Made by a program: the position numbers and the translations under genes
Notes under the pieces: generated by a model
What the model saw: only the letters and a program-made list of their open reading frames with translations
The model's database searches: none
Told to the model about the DNA's origin: nothing
In this document: positions 19,431 to 27,211 of the stretch, one piece after another
Layout of the letters: each line of letters begins with the position of its first letter
How positions within the stretch are numbered: position 1 is the stretch's first letter
NCBI RefSeq assembly: GCF_025947345.1
Contig: NZ_CP110011.1
Coordinates: forward strand, 3,224,001-3,288,000
DNA length: 64,000 bases
Direction of reading: 5' to 3'
DNA from: Flavobacterium sp. N502536
Lineage (GTDB): Bacteria > Bacteroidota > Bacteroidia > Flavobacteriales > Flavobacteriaceae

Positions 19431-19462
19431 ATCCCATTCGCTTGTCGAATGGGATTTTTTTT
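19431..19462 (+). terminator. rho-independent terminator of the peptidylprolyl isomerase gene
   Basis: Perfect 10-bp stem ATCCCATTCG/CGAATGGGAT (19431-19440, 19446-19455) with a 5-nt loop and a T-run to 19462. Confidence 0.92.
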
Positions 19463-19486
19463 ATATTTACTTAAAAAACAAGAACA

Positions 19487-19798
19487 ATGAAATTAAGGAT
19501 CTTAACTTTAACCGCTGCGACGTTGCTTTGGGTTTCGTGCGGTACGAAAAAAGCAGCTCCGGTTGCAACAGCTACTCCGGCTGCGAGTGAGACGGTAAAA
19601 ACTACAGCATTAACGCCTGCATTGGCAGAAGGGAAAAACTTGTACGAAAACAGTTGTGCAAGATGTCATAAATTATATGATCCGAAGAAATTTAGTCAGG
19701 AAGACTGGAAACCAATTCTGGTAAGAATGCAGAAAAAAGCGAAGGTTGATGATACTCAGATCGCTTTGATATCCGATTATATCACTTCTCAATTGTAA
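19487..19798 (+). CDS. monohaem cytochrome c-like lipoprotein
   Basis: 103-residue exported protein with a lipobox (WVSC, Cys18), a low-complexity Ala/Thr/Pro linker (residues 22-48) and a class I cytochrome c core with the haem-binding motif CARCH near residue 62 and a single Met downstream (Met85 in VRMQKKAKV) as the likely sixth ligand. A c-type cytochrome facing the periplasm, possible electron carrier. Only one CxxCH is present. Start ATG 19487 gives the full signal peptide. Confidence 0.88.
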   Translation: MKLRILTLTAATLLWVSCGTKKAAPVATATPAASETVKTTALTPALAEGKNLYENSCARCHKLYDPKKFSQEDWKPILVRMQKKAKVDDTQIALISDYITSQL

Positions 19799-19821
19799 GA
19801 AGCTGGTGTTTTAGATTCATA

Positions 19822-19855
19822 AAAACTATTCAATTAAGTTGGATAGTTTTTTTTT
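19822..19855 (+). terminator. rho-independent terminator of the cytochrome gene
   Basis: Stem AACTATTCAA/TTGGATAGTT (19824-19833, 19839-19848; one G-U pair) followed by nine T. Confidence 0.85.
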
Positions 19856-19871
19856 GTTTAAAAAAGGACAT

Positions 19872-19900
19872 AAAAAAACACCTTCACGCAGGAGGTGTTT
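19872..19900 (-). terminator. terminator of the Gre-like gene
   Basis: Stem AAACACCT/AGGTGTTT (19876-19883, 19893-19900) with a T-run on the minus strand, just after the stop of the gene starting at 20302. Confidence 0.8.
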
Positions 19901-19906
19901 AAAAAA

Positions 19907-20302
19907 CTAAGAAATGCTTTCAGCTGAATTGCTAACGGCTGTTATTTTTAATGTTTTTATTCCGGCCGGTAATTCCCAATCGACAACATCATTTTCTTTA
20001 AAGCCAATAATAGCAACACTAAGCGGTGCCAAAATGGATATTTTTCCTTCTTTTACATCGGCGAAGGATGGCAGGACAATTTGAATTTTCATGCTTTTAT
20101 TTGCCTTTACATCTTCAATAGTGACCTGCGAATTGATTCGTATCACGGTTTCGTCCAATTCACTTTCTTTACGGATAATGGCGCGGTCCAATTCGTGCGA
20201 AAGCTGTCCAATTTCTTTGGCATTAGTTGCGTTTTTACTTTTCAGTATCAGTTCTCTTAAAAACTGATAATCTGTTTTACAGAATGTAGGGGTTGGTTTC
20301 AT
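19907..20302 (-). CDS. GreA/Rnk-like transcription elongation factor family protein
   Basis: 131 aa. N-terminal coiled-coil-prone helix (about residues 8-45, LRELILKSKNATNAKEIGQLSHEL) and a C-terminal Gre-like beta domain (about 55-125: ETVIRINSQVTIEDV, KISILAPLSVAIIGFKENDVVDWELPAG). The last stretch is the characteristic G-x-x-x-D-x-x-x-W-x-x-P-x-G of GreA/GreB/Rnk C-terminal domains that bind RNA polymerase near its secondary channel. The short coiled coil lacks the two acidic tip residues of GreA in an obvious place, so the role resembles Rnk rather than transcript cleavage. Strength: family secure, function inferred. Confidence 0.83.
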   Translation of the reverse strand: MKPTPTFCKTDYQFLRELILKSKNATNAKEIGQLSHELDRAIIRKESELDETVIRINSQVTIEDVKANKSMKIQIVLPSFADVKEGKISILAPLSVAIIGFKENDVVDWELPAGIKTLKITAVSNSAESIS

Positions 20303-20431
20303 ATCGATTCTAATTTATTGTGATTTGAATATTCGGAATTTTCAGAGACAGATTATAATGAAAGTCATTAGTAGCGGCCTCTAAACAGAGACTACGACCG
20401 AAAACTATAAATTGTAACTGAAAACTAAAAA

Positions 20432-20597
20432 ATAAATCCTCCGTCTGAGAGAAGAAATTGAAATAGACGGAGGCCTAATTGATAAAGGCCTTACTATGTG
20501 AGATAAATACAGCAGCAAGCGCTCTTCCCGTAAGGGAAAACGATAGCGGAGAGGCTGTAAGTAAATGAATAGTGGTCACTGGGGAAATAATTAATTG
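20432..20597 (-). ncRNA. candidate structured small RNA, possibly 6S-like
   Basis: Found in a 328-bp spacer with no gene. Read on the minus strand: a -7-like element TATCTTTA (20604-20611), then a long irregular hairpin of nested pairs ACTAT/ATAGT (20569-20573 with 20493-20497), ACAGC/GCTGT (20554-20558 with 20509-20513) and TTCCC/GGGAA (20525-20529, 20534-20538), with a 10/11-nt internal bubble between the first two. The 3' part has a GGCCT/AGGCC hairpin (20472-20490) overlapping by 2 bp a terminator stem CCTCCGTCT/AGACGGAGG (20438-20446, 20465-20473) followed by a T-rich run. Length about 166 nt and the bubble resemble 6S RNA (the Rfam 6S-Flavo family is a candidate), but I could not align to it. 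Strand is chosen from the T-run; the hairpin loop itself reads GTAA on plus and TTAC on minus. Confidence 0.5.
20438..20473 (-). terminator. terminator of the candidate small RNA
   Basis: Nine-bp perfect stem CCTCCGTCT/AGACGGAGG with an 18-nt loop, followed on the minus strand by ATTTATTTTTT. Confidence 0.7.
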
Positions 20598-20603
20598 GAT
20601 TGG

Positions 20604-20611
20604 TAAAGATA
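20604..20611 (-). promoter_or_regulatory. -7-like element of the candidate small RNA
   Basis: TATCTTTA on the minus strand, seven of eight positions of TAnnTTTG-type consensus; TTTA at 20632-20635 with a 20-bp spacer could be the -33 box. Confidence 0.4.
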
Positions 20612-20630
20612 GGCAAACTTTTTGAAAACA

Positions 20631-21194
20631 CTAAAGAGTTGTTTTCCATTTGATGTTGCAGCCAATACTTGGTTTTTGCGGATCTTTTAAGCTTCTGTTG
20701 TAAATAAGAGCGTCAATTGCGCTGCGAAGATCGCTTCCGCTTAACGGAATCCCATTTCCAGGTCTTGAATCGTCTAATTGACCGCGATAAAACAATCGGT
20801 CCTGATTGTCAAATAAATAAAAATCAGGGGTACAAGCCGCTTCATAAGCTTTGGCAACGTCCTGACTTTCGTCATATAAGTACGGAAAATCAATCTTGTT
20901 CTGAAAAGCAAATTCAGTCATTAATTCAGGAGCATCTTGTGGATACTTCTCAATATCGTTGCTTGAAATCGCAACAATGCTAATTCCCTGTACACGATAG
21001 TCGTTGGCGATCATTACAACCTCCTTGATAACATGAAGTACAAACGGACAGTGGTTGCAAATAAAAATAACCAAAGTGCCTTTTGATCCTCTCAAATCTT
21101 CAAATGAGTAAACATTATTAGAATTGGTATCTCTTAATTTGAATCCCGGAGCTATTGTTCCAAGGGGAATCATATTTGAAGGAGTTCGTGCCAT
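20631..21194 (-). CDS. thioredoxin-fold redoxin (AhpC/TSA-like)
   Basis: 187 aa, thioredoxin-like thiol oxidoreductase of the AhpC/TSA redoxin type. Seen: PGFKLRDTNSNNVYSFEDLRG start, FICNHCPFVLHVIKE with an active-site pair CNHC (residues about 46-49) and a cis-Pro in TPDFYLFDNQ. The residue order fits the family of alkyl hydroperoxide reductase-like redoxins; no signal peptide, so cytoplasmic. Length normal. The promoter of the candidate small RNA overlaps its 3' end. Confidence 0.87.
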   Translation of the reverse strand: MARTPSNMIPLGTIAPGFKLRDTNSNNVYSFEDLRGSKGTLVIFICNHCPFVLHVIKEVVMIANDYRVQGISIVAISSNDIEKYPQDAPELMTEFAFQNKIDFPYLYDESQDVAKAYEAACTPDFYLFDNQDRLFYRGQLDDSRPGNGIPLSGSDLRSAIDALIYNRSLKDPQKPSIGCNIKWKTTL

Positions 21195-21270
21195 TTTGTA
21201 GAAATAAGTTCCTCAAAAATAGCTTTAAAATTCTGTAAAAGAAAGTGTATGGACCTGTTTTTAATTTTTT

Positions 21271-21326
21271 GCCACAGATTTTACTATTTAAACAGCATTA
21301 ATCAGTATTGACCATTAATCTGTGGC
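21271..21326 (-). terminator. GCCACAGATT inverted repeat, probable terminator
   Basis: Perfect 10-bp arms GCCACAGATT/AATCTGTGGC (21271-21280, 21317-21326), just after the stop of the hydrolase gene starting at 22232, with T-rich flank at 21256-21270 in minus orientation. Belongs to the GCCAC family (see 51474-51559 and 61713-61782). Confidence 0.7.
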
Positions 21327-21338
21327 GTTTGTTATAAA

Positions 21339-22232
21339 TCAGGCGTTTAAAAAGTCTAACAAATCTTTGTTTAGTTTATCTTTATGGGTATAAAACAAGC
21401 CATGTGGCGCGCCTTCATAAACGATAAAAGTATTTTCAGAAATGGCTTTGGCTGCTTTTTTTGACGTAAGATCAATAGGTACAATTTTGTCATCGTCGCC
21501 ATGAATGATTAAAGTAGGCACTTTTATAGTATCCAGTTCATCCCTAAAGTCAGTAAAAGAAAAAGACTCAGCACATTTGAGTGTAGCACGCGGTGAGGCA
21601 AAAGAGCACAGCATTCTGTAATATTCTAACAGGGGTGTGCTTAAAGGCCTATTGATGATATTGATTCCGAAAAAGATCTTGCCAAAATTATCTATAAAAC
21701 CAATTCTGTCTTGTTTGATATTATTTGCTGTAATTTCACTTTTTTCTTTCGGATGCCCGTCAGGATTATCATGAGTTTGCAATAAAAATGGGATGATAGA
21801 AGAAATTAACGCGGCTTTTGTAACGGCTTTTCCGCCATAACGGCTAAAGTAGCGAACCACTTCACCGCCACCCATTGAGAAGCCAACCAGAGTAACATTT
21901 TCTAACTCAAGCTGCTCTATTATCTCTTTTAAATCATCGGTTAGCGTATCATAATCATAGCCGTCATAAGGTTGTGATGATTTGCCAAATCCGCGACGAT
22001 CATAAGCGATGACGCGATAATTGTGCTGTACTAAAAAATCAATCTGATATTCCCACATTTCATTTGAAAGCGGCCAGCCATGAATCAAAATTATCGGTTT
22101 TCCCTTTCCGTAATCTTTAACATATAGCTTTACATTTTTAGCCGTTTCGATGTATTTGTCGCTGTTTAAAAGTTGGATGTCAAAGTCGGAATCTCTAAGG
22201 GAGGTACTGTTATTTAGAAGGTTATTTTCCAT
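21339..22232 (-). CDS. alpha/beta hydrolase (non-haem chloroperoxidase-like)
   Basis: 297 aa, cytoplasmic esterase/perhydrolase family. Seen: oxyanion motif ILIHGWPLS, nucleophile elbow GFSMGGGEVVRY (Ser about 120), Asp in IIHGDDDKIVP and the catalytic His in GAPHGLFYTH. The G-W-P-L-S and GDDDKIVP segments are the usual ones of chloroperoxidase-like hydrolases. Substrate unknown. ATG at 22232 adds about 27 residues of low similarity in front of the fold. Confidence 0.87.
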   Translation of the reverse strand: MENNLLNNSTSLRDSDFDIQLLNSDKYIETAKNVKLYVKDYGKGKPIILIHGWPLSNEMWEYQIDFLVQHNYRVIAYDRRGFGKSSQPYDGYDYDTLTDDLKEIIEQLELENVTLVGFSMGGGEVVRYFSRYGGKAVTKAALISSIIPFLLQTHDNPDGHPKEKSEITANNIKQDRIGFIDNFGKIFFGINIINRPLSTPLLEYYRMLCSFASPRATLKCAESFSFTDFRDELDTIKVPTLIIHGDDDKIVPIDLTSKKAAKAISENTFIVYEGAPHGLFYTHKDKLNKDLLDFLNA

Positions 22233-22332
22233 TTTTATATTTTTTAGCGTTAGCGTACCAATTTGATTCGTAAAATTAAAAGCTACTCAAAAAAAACGGT
22301 TATAGAATTAGGGATAATAATTACAAAATTAA

Positions 22333-22340
22333 TAGGTTTG
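22333..22340 (+). promoter_or_regulatory. -7 promoter element of csaA
   Basis: TAGGTTTG, full TAnnTTTG match, 25 bp before the ATG. Confidence 0.5.
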
Positions 22341-22365
22341 TAAATCATCAAATACTAAAAATAAA

Positions 22366-22701
22366 ATGGATTTAACCTGGAATGAATTTGAAAGAACCGA
22401 TATGCGCGTAGGAACTATTATGGAAGTAAATGATTTTCCCGAAGCCAGAAAACCAGCCTACCAGCTTACCATTGATTTTGGTGCCGAAATTGGAATCCGT
22501 AAATCGTCCGCCCAAATAACAACACATTATACAAAAGAAGATTTATTAAACCGACAAATTATCTCAGTAGTCAATTTTCCCAAAAAACAAATCGGGAAAT
22601 TTATGAGTGAATGTCTGGTTCTTGGCGCAATAGGCAAGGAAGGAGATGTTATTTTACTTGCTCCCGATTTTAAAATAGAAAACGGATTGCGAATTGGGTG
22701 A
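22366..22701 (+). CDS. csaA: CsaA-like tRNA-binding domain protein
   Basis: 111 aa stand-alone tRNA-binding (OB-fold) domain. Seen: DMRVGTIMEVNDFPEARKPAYQLTIDFG, RKSSAQITTHYTKEDL and GVNLA-type end replaced by NFPKKQIGKFMSECLVLGAIGKEGDVILLAPD: the order and motifs (SAQI, KQIGKF.SE.LVLG) are those of CsaA, a small RNA-binding protein that assists export or folding. Normal size. Convergent with the hydrolase gene after it. Confidence 0.88.
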   Translation: MDLTWNEFERTDMRVGTIMEVNDFPEARKPAYQLTIDFGAEIGIRKSSAQITTHYTKEDLLNRQIISVVNFPKKQIGKFMSECLVLGAIGKEGDVILLAPDFKIENGLRIG

Positions 22702-22707
22702 TTTTTT

Positions 22708-22765
22708 CAGTCGCAGTTTACGGTCACAGTTTTCAGTATGCGACTGCGACTGTAAACTGCGACTG
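22708..22765. terminator. CTGCGACT-phrase inverted repeat, bidirectional terminator
   Basis: Arms of 14 bp pair perfectly (22708-22721 with 22752-22765), built from CAGTCGCAGTTTAC/GTAAACTGCGACTG, between the convergent csaA and hydrolase genes. Similar phrases recur at 27002-27061, 27090-27123, 37750-37763 and 54179-54225. Confidence 0.75.
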
Positions 22766-22769
22766 AGAA

Positions 22770-23315
22770 CTATTTAATTTTCTCGATCAATTGTTTCAAA
22801 ATCAATTGTCCTTCTTCCCAGTATTTTAAATCAGAATCAGAGTTGATGTGTCCTTTTTGTCCCACATTGACCAAATCACTTCCCCACATTTCGGCAAAAT
22901 ACTTTTTTCTTTCGAAAGTTGCATAAGGATCGTTTTCGCTTGCGACCACAATTGAGGGGAAAGGCAGCTTTGAAATGGGCATTGGAGAAAAGTTCCGAAT
23001 AGAATCGGGGGTATGCTGAGGTGAATCTACATCGGCAGGTGCTACCAGCAGGGCGCCAACAACATTTGGATTGTGGTTTGCCTCCGCCCAGTGCAGGACA
23101 AGCGAAACGGCTAAACTATGTGCTACCAATACCGTTGGGCTGTTTAGTCTGGAGATTTCCTCGTTTAAGCGTTCAAGCCATTCTTCACGAATAGGTTCGT
23201 CCCACTCGTCGTGAACAATACGGGTTGAATTTTTAAATTTCTTATGCCAAAACGTTTGCCAGTGTCTGACTCCCGAATTCCCAAGTCCGGGCAGGATTAA
23301 TAGTTGCGTTTCCAT
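22770..23315 (-). CDS. RBBP9/YdeN-family alpha/beta hydrolase
   Basis: 181 aa serine hydrolase of the RBBP9/YdeN type. Seen: LILPGLGNSGVRHWQTFWHKKF start, the nucleophile motif VAHSLAVSLVLHWAE (Ser about 66), and catalytic Asp in ASENDPYATF and His in VGQKGHINSDS. Short size and the GLGNSG..HWQ start identify the family; the substrate is unknown. Confidence 0.87.
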   Translation of the reverse strand: METQLLILPGLGNSGVRHWQTFWHKKFKNSTRIVHDEWDEPIREEWLERLNEEISRLNSPTVLVAHSLAVSLVLHWAEANHNPNVVGALLVAPADVDSPQHTPDSIRNFSPMPISKLPFPSIVVASENDPYATFERKKYFAEMWGSDLVNVGQKGHINSDSDLKYWEEGQLILKQLIEKIK

Positions 23316-23401
23316 TTCTGGTCTTTTTATAAAAATATTTGACAGACTACTTTTTAGACTACAAGATAAATGTCGACTAAAATGGTAGAGTTTTAAGATT
23401 T

Positions 23402-23435
23402 AAAAAAAGTCCAAAATGCAGAACAGAATGGACTT
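23402..23435 (-). terminator. terminator of the DUF3276 gene
   Basis: Stem AAGTCCA/TGGACTT (23407-23413, 23429-23435) with a T-run on the minus strand, 25 bp after the stop codon. Confidence 0.75.
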
Positions 23436-23460
23436 ATACTTTTAAAAAGTATTTTTTTGA

Positions 23461-23844
23461 CTAAATATCGTCAAAATCAATATCGGTAAAACTGGTTCTT
23501 TGTCCCTCAGGTTTGTCAGAACCGTATTCTTTTTTGAAATCTTTTTGGTGTCTTTCAGAAATTACTTCTTCGCCTTTGTGGTTCAAGACGTACGAAGTCA
23601 TTTCTTCTAGTATTTCGGCAAAAGCACTAAAGTCTTCTTTGTACAAGTAGATTTTGTGTTTTTTAAAATGAAACGAACCATCCTCTTCAGTAAATTTTTT
23701 ACTTTCGGTAATTGTGATATAATAATCGTCAGCTTTAGTAGCTCTCACATCAAAGAAATAAGTTCTTCTTCCTGCTCGTAATACTTTAGAAAAAATCTCT
23801 TCTTTTTCTAACATGTCATTTTCTCTCATAATACGTTCTATCAT
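23461..23844 (-). CDS. DUF3276 / PUR-alpha-like nucleic-acid-binding protein
   Basis: 127 aa. Bacteroidota-specific small protein with the PUR-repeat fold: FSKVLRAGRRTYFFDVRATKADDYYITITESKKF is the strand-turn-strand stretch followed by the helix DFSAFAEILEEMTSYVLNHK. Homologues bind DNA or RNA. Acidic C-terminal tail DIDFDDI. Conserved in nearly all Bacteroidota; precise role unsettled. An ATG start at 23844 fits. Confidence 0.88.
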   Translation of the reverse strand: MIERIMRENDMLEKEEIFSKVLRAGRRTYFFDVRATKADDYYITITESKKFTEEDGSFHFKKHKIYLYKEDFSAFAEILEEMTSYVLNHKGEEVISERHQKDFKKEYGSDKPEGQRTSFTDIDFDDI

Positions 23845-23897
23845 TTTTGGAATTAATAGTACTCAAAAATCATAAAAAATTATCGATTACGCAACAA

Positions 23898-25676
23898 TTA
23901 AAGTAATTCTTTTTCCGAAAGTTGTTTTAAATATAACGATGCGTAATAGCCTTCCTGATTTATTAATTGATTATGAGAGCCTTGTTGAATGATCCTGCCG
24001 TCCTCCAAAATGATTATTTTGTCGGCGTTCTTTGCAGATGATATCCTATGGCTTACGATGATTGTAGTTTTATCTTTACAAATTTCAAACAAATTGCTTA
24101 AAATCGTTTCTTCTGTTTCTGTATCTACTGCCGACAAACAATCGTCGAAAAGTAAAATCGCCGGATTTTTAATAATGGCCCGCGCTATAGACACTCGCTG
24201 CTTTTGTCCGCCCGATAGTGTGATCCCTCTTTCTCCTAAAATGGTATCGTATTGTTTGTTAAAAGCAACAATATTATCGTGAACTACCGCATTTTTGGCG
24301 GCCTCGATTACTTCTTCATCTGTAGCGTTCTGATTGCCAAATTTTATGTTGTTTTTAATAGTGTCCGAAAATAAAAAAGCGTCCTGAGGCACAATTCCAA
24401 CATTATTACGCAAATCATACAGGTTTAAACTGCTGATTTCGCTTTGGTCGATCATGATTCTGCCTTCGGTTACATCATATAAACGCGAGATCAGAGATAA
24501 TATTGTGGATTTACCTGAACCTGTTTTTCCTAAGATGGCCAAAGTCTCTCCTTTTTTGACTGTAAAAGTAACATTCTTTAGTGCCTCGATATTGGTGTCT
24601 TCGTAGGTGTAGCTTACGTTTTCAAAGGCTATTGTACCCTGAATGTCAGAGTGATTTTCGTTTCTGTTTTTTATTTCAGGTTCAATCTTCAAAAATTCGT
24701 TCAAACGTTTCTGAGAGGCTTCTGCTTCCTGAACCATTGAAGAAACCCATCCTAATGAAGCTACCGGCCAGGTTAACATGTTTACATATAGAATAAATTC
24801 GGCAATAGTACCAATATTCGGAATCGTTCCATTAATATACATAACACCGCCAAAATAGATCACCACCAGGTTACTGATTCCGATTAAAGCAATCATCAAA
24901 GGACCAAACAGGGATTGAACTTTAGCTAAGTCTAAGCTCTTTTTTTTGCTTTCGTCTGCCAGAGCGATCATATTGTTCTGATGCTGATTTTCCAGTGAGT
25001 TGGCTTTTATAACCCGGATACCGGAAAAAATTTCCTGTGTAAAACTGGATACTTTAGACAGATATTGCTGAAAGGTGGTACTTCTTTTATTGATTTCTGA
25101 ACTCAACTTGAAAATACAATAAGAAAGAATTGGCAAAGGTAAAATAGTATACAGTGTCAATCGCGGCGAAACGTTATACATATATATAATGACGATGGCG
25201 AAACGGATAAAAGTATTAATCGTATACATTACCGCGGGCCCCACATACATGCGAACCTTTGAAACATCTTCGCTAATACGGTTCATTAAATCTCCGGTGC
25301 GATTTTGTTTGTAAAAGTTTTGCGAGAGTTTTTCATACTGTTTGAAAACCTCATTTTTTAAATCAAACTCGATATGACGTGACATTACAATCAAAGTCTG
25401 ACGCATTAAGAACGTTAGAAAACCGGCAACAATGGTAGTAGCTATGATTAACAGCACGTTATGAATTAATCCTTCGCGGTACGTATCGATAACGATTTGC
25501 GAAGTTTGATCGGCTTCGGGTAGTTTGTCAAACTTTTCGATAGCGTTTAGCGACTTGCTAATTAGCTTTGGAGTGAACAAAGAGAAGATTTGTGCGATTA
25601 TGGTGATTAAAATTCCTAAAGAGAAACTATATTTATATTTGATGAAATATTTGTTTAAATAGCTTAATTCTTTCAT
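23898..25676 (-). CDS. ABC exporter, fused permease and ATPase
   Basis: 592 aa half-transporter of the MsbA/lipid-or-drug exporter kind in the inner membrane. Residues about 1-330 hold six membrane helices (N-terminal LNKYFIKYKYSFSLGILITIIAQIF) and the coupling helices; residues about 345-580 the nucleotide-binding domain with Walker A LGKTGSGKST, signature LSGGQ, Walker B ILLFDD and the H-loop VSHR. One polypeptide acts as a homodimer. Substrate cannot be named. The gene faces the dehydrogenase gene at 25881. Confidence 0.93.
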   Translation of the reverse strand: MKELSYLNKYFIKYKYSFSLGILITIIAQIFSLFTPKLISKSLNAIEKFDKLPEADQTSQIVIDTYREGLIHNVLLIIATTIVAGFLTFLMRQTLIVMSRHIEFDLKNEVFKQYEKLSQNFYKQNRTGDLMNRISEDVSKVRMYVGPAVMYTINTFIRFAIVIIYMYNVSPRLTLYTILPLPILSYCIFKLSSEINKRSTTFQQYLSKVSSFTQEIFSGIRVIKANSLENQHQNNMIALADESKKKSLDLAKVQSLFGPLMIALIGISNLVVIYFGGVMYINGTIPNIGTIAEFILYVNMLTWPVASLGWVSSMVQEAEASQKRLNEFLKIEPEIKNRNENHSDIQGTIAFENVSYTYEDTNIEALKNVTFTVKKGETLAILGKTGSGKSTILSLISRLYDVTEGRIMIDQSEISSLNLYDLRNNVGIVPQDAFLFSDTIKNNIKFGNQNATDEEVIEAAKNAVVHDNIVAFNKQYDTILGERGITLSGGQKQRVSIARAIIKNPAILLFDDCLSAVDTETEETILSNLFEICKDKTTIIVSHRISSAKNADKIIILEDGRIIQQGSHNQLINQEGYYASLYLKQLSEKELL

Positions 25677-25822
25677 TTTTTTAAGAGATTCAATGTTAAA
25701 ATGTTTTGATTTCGGGAAATATTATGAATAAAAATTAATGTAATGTATAAAATTATCAAAACAAAACGATTGTTAGATTGTTATTTTAAAGATAATAAAT
25801 TAGCACATGTATATTTTTTATA

Positions 25823-25830
25823 TAAATTTG
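25823..25830 (+). promoter_or_regulatory. -7 promoter element of the amino-acid dehydrogenase gene
   Basis: TAAATTTG, full TAnnTTTG match, about 50 bp before the ATG at 25881. Confidence 0.55.
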
Positions 25831-25880
25831 AGAAGTCTTTTTGACAAATTCATAATTTTAACAAATAATATAGTAGCGCT

Positions 25881-26987
25881 ATGGATGCAACTTTCGCAAC
25901 TGGAAAAGAACTTCAAAAAATGGATCCTGTTTTTGGTCAATTGTCTTTTGACGATCACGAACAAATTGTATTTTGCAATGACAAAGATACAGGTTTAAAA
26001 GCAATTATTGGTATTCATAATTCGGTTATGGGACCAGCTTTGGGAGGTACTAGAATGTGGAATTACAATACTGAATGGGAAGCATTAAACGATGTTTTGC
26101 GTCTTTCAAGAGGTATGACATATAAATCTGCCATTACCGGATTGAACATCGGTGGAGGTAAAGCAGTAATTATTGGTGATGCTAAAACGCAAAAAACACC
26201 TGAATTAATGCGTAAGTTTGGTGAATTTGTTCACTCTTTAGGTGGTAGATATATTACTGCTGAGGATGTTGGAATGGAAACAAAAGATATGGACACTGTA
26301 AGAGACGTAACGCCTTATGTTACGGGTATCTCTGAAGAAAGAGGTGGTTCAGGAAATCCTTCTCCAATAACAGCTTATGGTGTTTATTTAGGGATGAAAG
26401 CTGCTGCTAAAAGTCAGTTTGGTACTGATGTTTTAGAAGGTAAAAAAGTTTTAGTTCAGGGAATTGGTCACGTAGGAGAGGCTTTAGTTGAGTATTTAAC
26501 TAAAGAAGGAGCAGTAGTTACCATTACAGATATCAATGAAGAGAAATTGTATCAGGTAGCTTCAAAATACAATGCTTCAATTTATTCTGGTGAAGATTTA
26601 TACACTGCTGATGTTGATATTTATGCGCCATGTGCAATGGGAGCGATCATCAATGATGCAACTGTAGATAAAATTAAAGCTAAAGTTATCGCAGGAGCGG
26701 CTAACAATCAGTTGGCTGACGAAAATATTCATGGAGCAAGATTACAGGAAAGAGGTATTTTATATGCACCTGATTTCTTGATCAACGCTGGTGGAATCAT
26801 TAACGTATATGCTGAATTAGAGCACTACGGTAAAGCGGAAATCATGACAAAAACCGAAAATATCTATAACACAACTTTAGAAATTATCGATTATGCTGTG
26901 AAAAACGGAATGACGACTCACAAAGCGGCTCTTACAATTGCTCAAAATCGTATCGATTTGAGAAGAATTGAGAACGCGAAAAAATAA
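25881..26987 (+). CDS. Leu/Val/Phe (Glu-type) amino-acid dehydrogenase
   Basis: NAD-dependent oxidative deaminase of the leucine/phenylalanine/valine dehydrogenase type, 368 aa. Seen: substrate Lys in GMTYKSAITGLNIGGGKAVI, a GGG loop, the Rossmann dinucleotide-binding GIGHVGEALVEYL (about residue 198) and the C-terminal NAGGIINVYAE. It matches the branched-chain dehydrogenase layout, so leucine or related amino acids are the likely substrates; which one is not decided. ATG 25881. Followed by a strong terminator, so monocistronic. Confidence 0.92.
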   Translation: MDATFATGKELQKMDPVFGQLSFDDHEQIVFCNDKDTGLKAIIGIHNSVMGPALGGTRMWNYNTEWEALNDVLRLSRGMTYKSAITGLNIGGGKAVIIGDAKTQKTPELMRKFGEFVHSLGGRYITAEDVGMETKDMDTVRDVTPYVTGISEERGGSGNPSPITAYGVYLGMKAAAKSQFGTDVLEGKKVLVQGIGHVGEALVEYLTKEGAVVTITDINEEKLYQVASKYNASIYSGEDLYTADVDIYAPCAMGAIINDATVDKIKAKVIAGAANNQLADENIHGARLQERGILYAPDFLINAGGIINVYAELEHYGKAEIMTKTENIYNTTLEIIDYAVKNGMTTHKAALTIAQNRIDLRRIENAKK

Positions 26988-27001
26988 TTTTTTAAGTTAA
27001 C

Positions 27002-27067
27002 AGTCTCAGTTTTCAGTCTCAGTTTCGCAAAAAGTGAAAGCTGAGACTGAAAACTGAGACTTTTTTT
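27002..27067 (+). terminator. CTGAGACT-phrase inverted repeat, terminator of the dehydrogenase gene
   Basis: Arms of 21 bp (27002-27022 with 27041-27061) pair without a mismatch and are followed by seven T. The arms are built from AGTCTCAG and TTTTCAGT units. It lies about 15 bp after the stop codon. Confidence 0.92.
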
Positions 27068-27175
27068 ATGCGGTTTCTAAATCACTGAAAATTGCGACTG
27101 CAAACTGCGACTGGAAACAGAGACTTAAAGAAATACTTTTTTACAAATTAATTTTAATATCAACTGCGAAATTCA

Positions 27176-27183
27176 TACTTTTG
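27176..27183 (+). promoter_or_regulatory. -7 promoter element of nusB
   Basis: TACTTTTG, full TAnnTTTG match; TTTA at 27153-27156 with a 19-bp spacer is a reasonable -33 box. 28 bp before the GTG start. Confidence 0.6.
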
Positions 27184-27211
27184 CAGACTAATTTTTAAAT
27201 GTTCTTACAAG

